Notes under the pieces: generated by a model
What the model was told of the DNA's origin: nothing
What the model saw: only the letters and a program-made list of their open reading frames with translations
Database searches by the model: none
Translations under genes and position numbers: made by a program
Source of the DNA: Pseudomonas putida NBRC 14164
GTDB taxonomy: Bacteria > Pseudomonadota > Gammaproteobacteria > Pseudomonadales > Pseudomonadaceae
DNA length: 64,000 nt
Direction of reading: 5' to 3'
NCBI RefSeq assembly: GCF_000412675.1
Contig: NC_021505.1
Location: 4,272,501-4,336,500 of the forward strand
Shown here: in pieces, positions 8,223-19,415 of the stretch
How positions within the stretch are numbered: the stretch's first letter is position 1
Layout of the letters: each line of letters begins with the position of its first letter

Positions 8223-8714
8223 TCACTCCGGCATTTTCAGCGGGCTTGGCGAGACCAGCACGCCATTGTTGTCGGCATATACGTACTCGCCCGGGCGGAA
8301 GGTCACACCGGCGAATGTCACCGCCACGTTGAGGTCGCCGATGCCGCGCTTGTCGGTTTTCATCGGGTGGCTGGCCAGGGCCTGTACGCCGACGTCGGTC
8401 TGGATCAATACGTCTACATCACGCACGCAGCCGTAGATCACCAGGCCTTCCCAACCATTTCTGGCGGCCTTTTCAGCGAGCATGTCGCCCAGCAGCGCGC
8501 GGCGCAGCGAGCCACCGCCGTCCACTACCAGCACCTTGCCCTTGCCGTCGAGTTCGACCTGCTCCTTGACCAGCGAGTTGTCTTCGAAGCACTTGATGGT
8601 GACGATCTGGCCACCGAACGAGTCGCGGCCGCCGAAATTGCTGAACATCGGTTCCAGCACTTGTACCAGGTCCGGGTAGGCGTCACACAGGTCGGGCGTT
8701 ACGTAATGCTGCAT
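8223..8714 (-). CDS. rraA: RraA-family protein (regulator of RNase E activity A)
   Basis: A 163-residue protein matching the RraA family throughout, with the glycine-rich core VDGGGSLRRALLGDMLAEKA near residue 72 and GLVIYGCVRD near 93. The family includes RraA, which binds RNase E and lowers its activity, and 4-hydroxy-4-methyl-2-oxoglutarate aldolases that share the same fold and the GxxR/D motif. Sequence alone leaves both activities open; the short length and lone context favour RraA. It is a cytosolic trimer in known cases. It heads the rraA-zntB pair. Confidence 0.85.
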   Translation of the reverse strand: MQHYVTPDLCDAYPDLVQVLEPMFSNFGGRDSFGGQIVTIKCFEDNSLVKEQVELDGKGKVLVVDGGGSLRRALLGDMLAEKAARNGWEGLVIYGCVRDVDVLIQTDVGVQALASHPMKTDKRGIGDLNVAVTFAGVTFRPGEYVYADNNGVLVSPSPLKMPE

Positions 8715-8800
8715 GGGAGGCTCCTGTCAGTCACAACGAAAGCGGGTATCGGCCAAGGCTACACCTTGGAGGCTGTCGCAGTCATCCGGGACCGGGCAGT

Positions 8801-9110
8801 CATTTGTATTCATCCTGTACCGGCCCTTTCGCGGGCACGCCCGCTCCCACAGAGATATCGCAAGGCTTGAGTGCTTCGAGATCCCTGTGGGAGTCATTTG
8901 TATTCATCCTGTACCGGCCCTTTCGCGGGCACGCCCGCTCCCACAGGGATATCGCAAGGCTTGAGTGCTTCGAGATCCCTGTGGGAGTCATTTGTATTCA
9001 TCCTGTACCGGCCCCTTCTCGGGCACGCCCGCTCCCACAGGGATATCGCAAGGCTTGAGTGCTTCGAGATCCCTGTGGGAGCGGGCGTGCCCGCGAAGAG
9101 GCCGGCACAG
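8801..9110. repeat. Three tandem copies of a 94-bp REP-containing unit
   Basis: The unit begins CATTTGTATTCATCCTGTAC, contains the REP core (TTTCGCGGGCACGCCCGCTC) and ends CTTCGAGATCCCTGTGGGAGT. It starts at 8801, 8895 and 8989, exactly 94 bases apart. The third copy runs into an inverted REP (GGGAGCGGGCGTGCCCGCGA) ending near 9110. Copies differ by only a few bases. It fills most of the gap between rraA and the hydrolase gene; no gene was found in this gap. Confidence 0.9.
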
Positions 9111-9121
9111 CTAATGCAGGA

Positions 9122-10114
9122 TCAGCTGGCTGGCAAAGGCTCTACCGCCACAGCGGACGCATGCACCGGCAACAGCGGGTTGCGCAACCAGCGCTCCACC
9201 AGCGGCCACACCTGCACCTGCGCGGCCTTGCTCACCAGCATGTCGACGTGCCCGAAGGCGTCGAAGCCTTCTTCACGCCCCAGCCGCAGGAACTGCTTGC
9301 GCTCCCCCCCCAACTGCTCGAACAGCTTTCGGCAGGCCCACACCGGGTCCTGGAAGTCCCCCGCGCCGGCCACCGCCAGCAGCGGCACATCCACCTCTGC
9401 CAGCCCCGCCCACCAGTCGCTCTGCTTGTCGCCAAAGCGCCCGAACAGGCCGTGCCAGCGCATGCTCTCCAGCGCCAGGCCGATGGGCTCGTCCTCTGGT
9501 CCACGCTTGAAACGTGGCCCGGAAATCTGCCCCCAGCGCTTGAGCACCAGCTTCGCGCCCCAGGCCAGCGGTGGCACTTTCAGCGGCCAGTAGACGCGGC
9601 TGATCTGGGTACCGAACAGCGCAACGCTGGCCACCTCCCCGGCAGCAAGAAAGCCACCACCCAAGGCTGCCGCCAGAGTAGTGCCGCCCAGGGAATGGCC
9701 AATCCAGTGTGGCGCCTGGCCCGACTGCTCGCGCACGAACGCGGCAATCAGCGGCAGGTCATCACGGGCATAGGCGGCTACGTTGTTGTGCTGCCAGGCG
9801 TGGTTACGTGGCGACAGGCCGTGGCCGCGCATTTCCGGGATCCACACATCGAAACCGGCACGGGCGAGATACGCACCCAGGCCAACTCCTTTGGGCGAGT
9901 ACCAGAAACGCCGATTGGAAAAACTGCCGTGCAGAAGAATGACCGGCACACCCAGAGGCTGGCCCTGATCGGCCAGCCCCAGACGGGTAAGGGCAAGCTC
10001 GACGCTAGGGTCAGGGCCATTGCCGGCCTTGATCCGGTACACGTCTTCGCTGAGGTCGCCGCGCCGCTCGGCACTGAGCAGGGCCACGGGAAATAGAGTG
10101 CTGCTGCTTTGCAT
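9122..10114 (-). CDS. Alpha/beta-fold hydrolase (lipase/esterase-like)
   Basis: A 330-residue alpha/beta hydrolase. The nucleophile elbow GHSLGGT lies near residue 140, the oxyanion loop is in LLHGSFSNRRFW near 62, an acidic residue lies in AGAGDFQDP near 270, and a likely catalytic histidine is in AFGHVDML near 297. DVWIPEMRGHGLSPRN is the usual strand-loop before the cap. No signal peptide is evident, so it is likely cytosolic. Two starts are possible (10150 and 10114); MQSSSTLFPV at 10114 is preferred, although no strong ribosome site marks either. The substrate cannot be told from the sequence. Confidence 0.8.
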   Translation of the reverse strand: MQSSSTLFPVALLSAERRGDLSEDVYRIKAGNGPDPSVELALTRLGLADQGQPLGVPVILLHGSFSNRRFWYSPKGVGLGAYLARAGFDVWIPEMRGHGLSPRNHAWQHNNVAAYARDDLPLIAAFVREQSGQAPHWIGHSLGGTTLAAALGGGFLAAGEVASVALFGTQISRVYWPLKVPPLAWGAKLVLKRWGQISGPRFKRGPEDEPIGLALESMRWHGLFGRFGDKQSDWWAGLAEVDVPLLAVAGAGDFQDPVWACRKLFEQLGGERKQFLRLGREEGFDAFGHVDMLVSKAAQVQVWPLVERWLRNPLLPVHASAVAVEPLPAS

Positions 10115-10216
10115 AAGGTTGCTTGGTGCACAAAAAAGGGCGGGAACCATTACTGGAACACGCCCTGGAAAAAACCAGGCGGGGGTACGCCAGACGTCCC
10201 CCCGCGTTTTACCTCG

Positions 10217-12592
<2,376 letters not shown>

Positions 12593-12626
12593 GGTGATCT
12601 CTCCACTAACTGTGTTGGAAAAGCTC

Positions 12627-12665
12627 AAAAAGGCGCCCGCCTGTCTTCGGTGACTTGGCCGGGCG
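12627..12665 (-). terminator. Terminator-like hairpin in the ppsA leader
   Basis: Read on the minus strand, CGCCC-G-GCC pairs with GGC-GGGCG (one bulged G), an inner GTC/GAC pair closes a small loop, and CCTTTTTGAGC follows. The structure lies 35-73 bases upstream of the ppsA start and downstream of where a ppsA promoter would have to be if it lies near ppsR. It has the form of an intrinsic terminator, so ppsA may be attenuated; alternatively it ends a short upstream transcript. Confidence 0.55.
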
Positions 12666-12771
12666 TTTGTGGCCTGTACCTGGAAAATAAGTGAGAATGC
12701 CGACAGCCGCATTCGGCAAACCGAACTTATCATATCCAAGAATCGTCATCAGCTTAAGGCCCAGATCGCAA

Positions 12772-13590
12772 ATGAAACGAACCGCGTTCTTCATCTCCGA
12801 CGGCACCGGTATCACTGCCGAAACCCTGGGCCAGAGTTTGCTCGCGCAATTCGAGAGCATTCCGTTCAACAAATTCACCCGTCCGTACATCGATTCGCCA
12901 GACAAAGCGCGGACCATGGTCCAGCAAATCAACGCTGCGGCCGAGCGTGACGGGGTGCGGCCGATCATCTTCGACACCATCGTCAACCAGGACATCCGGG
13001 AGATCCTGGCGACGTCGAACGGCTTCATGATCGACATCTTTTCTTCGTTTTTATCCCCGCTAGAGCAGGAATTGACCGCCCATTCGTCGTATTCCGTGGG
13101 CAAATCGCACTCGATCGGCGGCAATTCCAACTACATGGAACGCATCGAGGCGGTGAATTTCGCCCTGGACAACGACGACGGTGCGCGCACCCACTACTAC
13201 GACAAGGCCGACCTGATTCTGGTAGGTGTGTCACGCTGCGGCAAGACCCCCACCTGCCTGTACATGGCCATGCAGTTTGGCATCCGCGCCGCCAACTATC
13301 CGCTGACCGAAGACGACATGGAGCGCCTGCAACTGCCGGCTGTGCTGAAAAAGCACCACAGCAAGCTGTTCGGCCTGACCATCGACCCAGACCGCCTCAC
13401 CGCCATCCGCCATGAACGCAAGCCCAACAGCCGCTATTCCAGCTTTGCCCAGTGCGAGTTCGAAGTGCGTGAGGTAGAGAGCCTGTTCCGCCGGGAGAAC
13501 ATACCCAACATCAATTCCACGCATTTTTCGGTGGAAGAGATTTCGGCGAAGATCCTGGTGGAAAAAGGGGTGGAGCGCAGGTTCAAGTAA
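12772..13590 (+). CDS. ppsR: PEP synthase regulatory protein (bifunctional kinase/pyrophosphorylase)
   Basis: A 272-residue DUF299/PSRP-family protein. It inactivates PEP synthase by ADP-dependent phosphorylation of an active-site threonine and reactivates it by phosphate-dependent dephosphorylation. The start MKRTAFFISDGTGITAETLG is the conserved N terminus, and the P-loop GVSRCGKTPT lies near residue 151. Earlier in-frame starts exist but would add a tail without family match. It is divergent from its target gene ppsA, the usual arrangement in gamma-proteobacteria. Confidence 0.95.
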   Translation: MKRTAFFISDGTGITAETLGQSLLAQFESIPFNKFTRPYIDSPDKARTMVQQINAAAERDGVRPIIFDTIVNQDIREILATSNGFMIDIFSSFLSPLEQELTAHSSYSVGKSHSIGGNSNYMERIEAVNFALDNDDGARTHYYDKADLILVGVSRCGKTPTCLYMAMQFGIRAANYPLTEDDMERLQLPAVLKKHHSKLFGLTIDPDRLTAIRHERKPNSRYSSFAQCEFEVREVESLFRRENIPNINSTHFSVEEISAKILVEKGVERRFK

Positions 13591-13595
13591 GCCTG

Positions 13596-13695
13596 TACCG
13601 GCCCTTTCGCGGGCTCGCCCGCTCCCACAGGTCTTGCGCCAATCTCGAACCCGGTGTGATACCTGTGGGAGCGGGCATGCCCGCGAAGAGGCCAG
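13596..13695. repeat. Inverted REP pair downstream of ppsR
   Basis: TACCGGCCCTTTCGCGGGCT and CGCCCGCTCCCACAG are mirrored by CTGTGGGAGCGGGC and ATGCCCGCGAAGAGGCC, with a short spacer between. This is the same REP family as in the 8801-9110 array. Confidence 0.8.
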
Positions 13696-13703
13696 CTCAG
13701 GGA

Positions 13704-13735
13704 TAAAAAAACCCGGCATCTCTGCCGGGCTTTTC
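13704..13735. terminator. Bidirectional terminator between ppsR and gdhB
   Basis: CCCGGCA and TGCCGGG form a 7-bp stem around TCTC, with seven A residues on the left and TTTT on the right, serving the two converging genes. Confidence 0.85.
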
Positions 13736-13749
13736 ATTTCAGCTCAAGC

Positions 13750-16700
13750 TCAGGACGGCACCACCGTCGCCTGCCCGCTCATGGCCAGGTCGACCAGCTC
13801 GCGGTTGGCCACCGCGTACATCGCATAGTCGGTGCCGGTGGCATTGCGCAGGTCGTCCAGCATGGCACGCCAGCGCTCTACCATCACCCGATGCTGCTCG
13901 GCCCACAGTGCCACGCGGGCGTCCATGTCATCCGGCGCATCGGCCATCTGCAGCACCGAAATGGTGATCGCCCGCTGCTGCAGGTCGATGTCGTCGCGGA
14001 AGGCTTCGCGGGCCAGCGCCTGCCAGTTGTTCTCCACCGGCAAGTTGCTGATTTCCTGCAAGTACCAGGTCAGGTCCAGCGAGCTGCCCACGGCGAAGAA
14101 CGCCTTGGCCACCTGGGCGGGGTCGTGACCGGTGACGTCGGCCGCTTCGATGATCGGCAGCAGGGTGTACAGGTGGCTGGTACCCGCCACCATGCGCGCC
14201 AGCAGTTCTGGCACACCCGCGTCGACAAAGCCCTGGTAGCGCACCATCCAGCGTTCGCGGGTCGGGCCTTCGAGCAGCTCATCGAGCTTGAGCCCGAGTT
14301 GCGCGATCTTCGGCCCAAAGTGCGCGGTATCACGCCCGGCGTCCTGCTCGTTGCGGCGGCTGCGCAGGAACCAGCGCGTGGCACGGCGGCCCAGGCGCAT
14401 CAGTTCGTCCATCAGGGTGAGCTGGATTTCTGCCGGCACCTGGTAGTCCAGTGCCTCGATCTGGCGGAACCAGTGCGGCAGGTGGAAGATGTCGCGCACG
14501 ATCACATAGGCCCCGGCCACGTTGGCCGGGCTCATGCCAGTCGACTCCTTCAGGCGCTGGACGAAAGTGATGCCCATGTTGTTGACCAGGTCGTTGGCAA
14601 TCTGGGTGCTGACAATTTCGCGCTTCAGGCGGTGGCGGCGCATGGAGTGGGCAAACTTGCTCACCAGCGACGGCGGGAAGGCGGTTTCCATGTCGCGGGT
14701 CAGGTAGTCGTCGTCCGGCACCAGCGATTTCAGCAGCTGTTCCTTGAGGTCGATCTTGCTGTACGAAATCAGCACCGACAGCTCGGCGCGGGTCAGCCCA
14801 TGGCCAGCAGCCAGGCGTTCGGCCAGTTGCTCTTCGGACGGCAGGAACTCGATGGCGCGGTCCAGCTTGCCACGGGCTTCCAGGTCGGCCATCAGGCGCT
14901 TGTACTCGGCAATCCGCTCACGGGCACGGCGAGCCGCCAGCGACAGCGCCTGGGTCTGCTTGTAGTTGTTGCCCAGCACCAGGCCGGCCACTTCGTCGGT
15001 CATGCTGCCGAGCAGCTGGTTGCGCTGCTTCTCGGTCATGTCGCCACCCTGCACCACTTCGTTGAGCAGGATCTTGATGTTGACCTCGTGGTCGGAGCAG
15101 TCCACGCCGCCGGCGTTGTCGATAAAGTCGGTGTTGGTGGCGCCGCCGTTCAGGCCGAACTCGACCCGGCCAAGCTGGGTCATGCCCAGGTTGCCGCCCT
15201 CGCCCACCACCTTGCAGCGCAGTTCGTTGCCGTTGACCCGCAGCGCGTCGTTGGCCTTGTCGCCGACATCGGCGTGGCTTTCGGTGCTGGCCTTCACGTA
15301 GGTACCAATGCCGCCGTTCCACAGCAGGTCGACCGGTGCCTTGAGCAGCGCGTTGAGCAGCTCGGTCGGGGTGAGGCGGTCGGCTTCGATGGCGAAGCGC
15401 TCTTTCATCTGCGGGCTGATGGCGATGCTTTTGGCGCTGCGGGGGAAGATCCCGCCGCCTTCGGACATGATGCTGGTGTCGTAGTCGCTCCAGGCCGAAC
15501 GCGGCAGGTCGAACAGGCGCTTGCGCTCGGCAAAGCTGGACGCAGGCTCCGGGTTCGGGTCAATGAAGATGTGCAGATGGTTGAAGGCTGCCACCAGTTG
15601 CAGCTTGTCGGACATCAGCAGGCCGTTGCCGAATACGTCGCCGGCCATGTCGCCCACGCCGATCACGGTGATCGGGTCTTCCTGCACGTTGATGCCGCGC
15701 TCGCGGAAGTGGCGCTGCACGCCCACCCAGGCGCCGCGTGCGGTAATGCCCATCTTCTTGTGGTCGTAACCGGCCGAACCGCCCGAGGCAAAGGCGTCGC
15801 CCAGCCAGAAGCCGTAGTCGATGGCGATGCCGTTGGCGATGTCGGAGAAGGTTGCCGTGCCTTTGTCGGCCGCCACCACCAGGTACGGGTCGTCATCGTC
15901 ATGGCGCACCACGTTGGCCGGTGGCACCACGCCGCCGTCCTTGAGGTTGTCGGTGATGTCGAGCAGGCCGGAAATGAAGATTCGGTAGCACGCCACGCCC
16001 TCGGCGGCGATCTCATCACGGCCGCCACCCAGTGGCAGGCGGCGCGGCAGGAAGCCGCCCTTGGCGCCAACCGGCACGATGACCGAGTTTTTTACCTGCT
16101 GGGCTTTTACCAGGCCCAGTACTTCGGTACGGAAGTCCTCTTCGCGGTCGGACCAGCGCAAGCCGCCACGGGCGACGTTGCCAAAGCGCAGGTGCACGCC
16201 CTCGACGCGCGGTGAATAGACGAAGATTTCGAACTTGGGCACCGGCTTGGGCAGTTCGGGGATCAGCTTGGGGTTGAACTTGAAGCTGAAGTACGACTTG
16301 TTCTGGCCGTTGGCATCCGGTTGGTAGAAGTTGGTGCGCAGGGTAGCCTTGATCAGGTCCAGGTAGCGGCGCAGGATGCGGTCTTCGTTGAGGACCTGCA
16401 CGTCGTCCAGCGCGGTCAGGATCGCTTGTTCCAGGCGCAGCTGCTTGTCGTCCAGGTCTTCCTGGGTGAGCTTGCGGGCCAGGTAGAAGCGGGTCTTGAA
16501 CAACCGGGTCAGCTCGCGGGCGATGTCGGTGTGGTTGTTCAGGGTGCTGGCGATGTAGCCCAGGTCGAAGCCCAGGCGGATCTGCTTCAGGTAACGGGCG
16601 TAGGCGCGCAGCAGCGCCACGTCGCGCCATGGCAGGCCGGCAGTGAGCACCAGGCGGTTGAAGGCGTCGTTCTCGGCATCGCCGCGCACGATGTGAATGA

Positions 16701-18615
16701 AGGCGTCCTGCAGGGTGTCGTTGAGCTGCTGGATATCCAGGCTCAGGCCTTCGCTGTAGGTGAAGGCGAAGTCGTGGATCCAGTACTCGCGACCATTGGC
16801 ATGGCGCAGGCGGTACGGGAACTCGCCGAGCACACGCAGGCCGAGGTTTTCCAGGATCGGCAGCACGTCAGACAACGCCAGGGGCGTATCGGCGTGGTAC
16901 AGCTTGCAGTGCAGGATACGCTCGCCAACCTGGGTCAGCGGCTGGTAGAAGCTCATCGCCAGCGGCTTGCTTTCCGACAGGTTCAGCACGTGCTGCAGGT
17001 CGACCACTGCCGAGTGCGCGGCGAAGCGCTCACGGTAGCCGGCCGGGAAGCCCTTGGGGAAATCGGCCAGGATGTTGGTGCCCTGGGCTTCACCGAAGTT
17101 CTCGACCACCAGCGTCGAATAGTCGTCATGCCACGAGCGGCAGGCCTGGATAACTTCGCGTTCCAGCTGCTGCGGGTCGATGTCGATGCGGTTTTTCGGG
17201 TCTACGCGCAAAATCAGCTGCACGCGTGCCAGCACCGATTCGGAGAAGAAGGTCCAGAACTCGCAGTCGCTGGCCTTCAGGCGCTCCATCAGCACTTGCT
17301 GAATCTTCTGCCGTACTTCGGTGGAGTAGATCTCCCGCGGCACATAGGCCAGGCAGTAGCAGAAGCGGCCGTACGGGTCCTTGCGCAGGAACACGCGGAT
17401 CTTGTTGCGTTCCTGGATCTGCACGATCGCCATGACGGTGGTGAACAGCTCGTCGATCGGCGTCTGGAACAGGTCGTCGCGCGGCAGTACTTCCAGTACC
17501 TGGGCCAGTTCCTTGCCCAGGTGAGCCTTGGCGTCGAAGCCCGAGCGGCGCTCGACTTCAGCCACCTTGACGCGGATATACGGAATGGCATGCACGCTCT
17601 CGCCATACACCGACGAGGTGTACAGGCCCATGAAGCGGTGTTCCTTGATGACTTTGCCGTCGGCGTCCAGCTGGCGGATCGACACGTAGTCCGGGTAGGC
17701 CGGGCGGTGCACGCGGCTGGGCAGCGCGGCCTTGGCAAACGACAGCAGCAGCGGTTCGTTGAGGTAAGCCACGGCGTAGTCTTCGATGCGCAGCTCTTCG
17801 GCCGTCAGGCCCACACGCAGGCGGCGCGGCAGGCCGAGGAACGACTGCTCGTCGTAGACCATCTGGCCGCCGTCGGCGTCGCCCTTGACGGTGAATTCTT
17901 CATAGCCCAGGAAGGTGAAATGGTTGTCCAGCAACCACTCCAGGAACGCTTTGACCTCGCCCTTCTCGTTCTGGGCTGGGCCAAAGGCGGTCTGTTCAAC
18001 CTGCGCCACCACTTCACGCAGCTTGGCCTTCATCGGCTCGAAGTCGGCCACGGCCACCCGTACCTCGGCCAGCACCTGCTCGATCTCGCGGGTCAGCACG
18101 GTCAGCTCGGCAGCATTGGCGCAGCGGTCGATCTCCAGATACATCAGCGACTCATGGCGCACGCCTTCGCCCTGGGTGCCCTTGGGCAGCAGTTCCAGCA
18201 GTTCGCCCTTGGCGCCGCGGCGCACGCTGAGCACGGTGGTCTGCAGGGTGTGGATGCTGTAGCCGCGGCGGTTGAGCTCGGTGCGCACAGAGTCGACCAA
18301 AAACGGCAGGTCGTGGTGCAGCACCTCGACCACGGTATGGGTCGACTGCCAGCCATTGCGTTCGTAATCGGGGTTGTATACGCGTACTTGCGGGTATTCG
18401 GGGTCGAAACGTTCGATGATGCGCCAGGCTGACAGGGTGCAGCCGGCCAGGTCGGAAAGCCTGCGCTGGGTGAGTTCGTCCAGAGAGATGATGCCGAAGA
18501 ACTGCTCGGCGAACAGCGCCACTTGTGGCAGGGACTGTTCGCTGATGTGCTGCGCCAGGGCCGCTTGCAGTTGATGCTGGAAGTCGGCTTTGCTGGCTGC
18601 GGTGAAGAACGCCAT
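13750..18615 (-). CDS. gdhB: NAD-specific glutamate dehydrogenase, large class
   Basis: The 1621-residue enzyme belongs to the 180-kDa class of NAD-dependent glutamate dehydrogenases, which oxidise glutamate to 2-oxoglutarate and ammonia during amino acid catabolism. The long N-terminal half carries ACT-like regulatory segments. The catalytic region spans roughly 720-1200, with GGLRWSDREEDFRTEVLGL, KNSVIVPVGAKGGF, and the Rossmann stretch GVGDMAGDVFGNG. The reading frame stays open 65 codons upstream, but MAFFTAASKADFQHQL at 18615 has GGAG before it and gives the length known for P. putida. No deviation in key segments was noticed. It converges with ppsR. Confidence 0.96.
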   Translation of the reverse strand: MAFFTAASKADFQHQLQAALAQHISEQSLPQVALFAEQFFGIISLDELTQRRLSDLAGCTLSAWRIIERFDPEYPQVRVYNPDYERNGWQSTHTVVEVLHHDLPFLVDSVRTELNRRGYSIHTLQTTVLSVRRGAKGELLELLPKGTQGEGVRHESLMYLEIDRCANAAELTVLTREIEQVLAEVRVAVADFEPMKAKLREVVAQVEQTAFGPAQNEKGEVKAFLEWLLDNHFTFLGYEEFTVKGDADGGQMVYDEQSFLGLPRRLRVGLTAEELRIEDYAVAYLNEPLLLSFAKAALPSRVHRPAYPDYVSIRQLDADGKVIKEHRFMGLYTSSVYGESVHAIPYIRVKVAEVERRSGFDAKAHLGKELAQVLEVLPRDDLFQTPIDELFTTVMAIVQIQERNKIRVFLRKDPYGRFCYCLAYVPREIYSTEVRQKIQQVLMERLKASDCEFWTFFSESVLARVQLILRVDPKNRIDIDPQQLEREVIQACRSWHDDYSTLVVENFGEAQGTNILADFPKGFPAGYRERFAAHSAVVDLQHVLNLSESKPLAMSFYQPLTQVGERILHCKLYHADTPLALSDVLPILENLGLRVLGEFPYRLRHANGREYWIHDFAFTYSEGLSLDIQQLNDTLQDAFIHIVRGDAENDAFNRLVLTAGLPWRDVALLRAYARYLKQIRLGFDLGYIASTLNNHTDIARELTRLFKTRFYLARKLTQEDLDDKQLRLEQAILTALDDVQVLNEDRILRRYLDLIKATLRTNFYQPDANGQNKSYFSFKFNPKLIPELPKPVPKFEIFVYSPRVEGVHLRFGNVARGGLRWSDREEDFRTEVLGLVKAQQVKNSVIVPVGAKGGFLPRRLPLGGGRDEIAAEGVACYRIFISGLLDITDNLKDGGVVPPANVVRHDDDDPYLVVAADKGTATFSDIANGIAIDYGFWLGDAFASGGSAGYDHKKMGITARGAWVGVQRHFRERGINVQEDPITVIGVGDMAGDVFGNGLLMSDKLQLVAAFNHLHIFIDPNPEPASSFAERKRLFDLPRSAWSDYDTSIMSEGGGIFPRSAKSIAISPQMKERFAIEADRLTPTELLNALLKAPVDLLWNGGIGTYVKASTESHADVGDKANDALRVNGNELRCKVVGEGGNLGMTQLGRVEFGLNGGATNTDFIDNAGGVDCSDHEVNIKILLNEVVQGGDMTEKQRNQLLGSMTDEVAGLVLGNNYKQTQALSLAARRARERIAEYKRLMADLEARGKLDRAIEFLPSEEQLAERLAAGHGLTRAELSVLISYSKIDLKEQLLKSLVPDDDYLTRDMETAFPPSLVSKFAHSMRRHRLKREIVSTQIANDLVNNMGITFVQRLKESTGMSPANVAGAYVIVRDIFHLPHWFRQIEALDYQVPAEIQLTLMDELMRLGRRATRWFLRSRRNEQDAGRDTAHFGPKIAQLGLKLDELLEGPTRERWMVRYQGFVDAGVPELLARMVAGTSHLYTLLPIIEAADVTGHDPAQVAKAFFAVGSSLDLTWYLQEISNLPVENNWQALAREAFRDDIDLQQRAITISVLQMADAPDDMDARVALWAEQHRVMVERWRAMLDDLRNATGTDYAMYAVANRELVDLAMSGQATVVPS

Positions 18616-18945
18616 CTGTGGTACTCCGCTTGGGCTTTGTAATAGTTGAAGCGTCGCTGCGTGCGCCGTGTACGGATCAACGATAGCCAACCCGTGGCAA
18701 GGCGGACGGTAAAACCAGGCGTTGAACGTGCGCGGGCACGCCCAGGGCTCGGCGAAGCTTAACGACTGATCGGTCATCAACGCTTGCAGCGCTGCGACAA
18801 TTTCGGTCAAGGGGCGGTAACTTTACGTTTATGCCTGTACGCAAGACTGTCAGAATTCCCTTCCGTTTCCTTTGATCCGAGCCTGCTCATGCAAATCAAC
18901 ACCGCCCTGCTGTTCGCCACCCCTTGCGATGACGAGGAAGACAAC
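18616..18945. other. Divergent intergenic region upstream of gdhB
   Basis: This stretch separates the gdhB start from the small plus-strand gene at 18946. The gdhB frame stays open through part of it, but the residues do not look like an extension of the family. It should hold both promoters; no convincing -35/-10 pair or palindrome was recognised. Confidence 0.4.
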
Positions 18946-19242
18946 ATGGCGACCCTGTGCTGCCACAGCGACAAGGGACAGATGTTCCTGCTTACCCGCT
19001 ACCCCGACGAAGACACCGTCGACCTGACCCTGGATGACGAGCCGTCGACGCTGGATGGGCTGAAAGTGACGCTGAGTGCCAAGCGCCTGCTGATCGAAGT
19101 GGCGGCCGGCGACCAGGATGCGCTGAAGGGGGACGAGGTGCTGGAGATCACCCTTACCAGCGACCTGAGCGACCTGGACGAAGTGAAGCAAACCCTGGAA
19201 AACATCCTGACCGGGACCGGGACCTTCGTCTGCGAACTCTGA
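18946..19242 (+). CDS. Conserved small acidic protein of unknown function
   Basis: A 98-residue, acidic, leucine-rich soluble protein with no signal or TM segment and no motif that I recognise. The text (CCHSDKGQMFLLTRYPDEDTV near the start and LTSDLSDLDEVKQTLENIL near the end) looks like a compact alpha/beta domain. The ATG at 18946 follows GAGGAAG at good spacing; an in-frame ATG at 18889 would add 19 residues but has no ribosome site. Codon use fits the neighbours, so it is probably a real gene. It is divergent from gdhB and followed by a REP pair. Confidence 0.7.
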   Translation: MATLCCHSDKGQMFLLTRYPDEDTVDLTLDDEPSTLDGLKVTLSAKRLLIEVAAGDQDALKGDEVLEITLTSDLSDLDEVKQTLENILTGTGTFVCEL

Positions 19243-19273
19243 ACCGCAGATTGCACACAGGGCCGACCTTTGT

Positions 19274-19387
19274 TGCCTGTACCGGCCTCATCGCCGGCAA
19301 GCCAGCTCCCATAGGTACTGCACATGGCTTGAGGCAGAGGTGGTCGGTGTGGGAGCTGGCTTGCCGGCGATGAGGCCGGTACAGGCA
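19274..19387. repeat. REP doublet with a perfect 38-bp inverted repeat
   Basis: The left arm 19274-19311 (starting TGCCTGTACCGGCCTCATCG) and the right arm 19350-19387 are perfect reverse complements over 38 bases, separated by 38 bases. The core GCCGGCAAGCCAGCTCCC marks a second REP family in this window. It lies between the small hypothetical gene and the convergent lysR-type gene. Confidence 0.9.
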
Positions 19388-19415
19388 GCACAAAACCCCT
19401 TGGGAGAGTCAGGCG

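Noticed and set aside
8801..9110. Regular repeats resembling a CRISPR array
   Set aside because: The whole 94-base unit repeats with no variable spacer, contains REP cores, and has no cas genes nearby.
12644..12655. Loop ACCGAA in the ppsA hairpin, which also has A1 and G4 as in ANTAR targets
   Set aside because: It is closed by only three base pairs and no ANTAR link to ppsA is known; chance is likely.
13891..18432. Long plus-strand frames of 774 and 703 codons antisense to gdhB
   Set aside because: They lie opposite a confidently identified enzyme and have repetitive Gln/Val/His-rich text typical of antisense reading.
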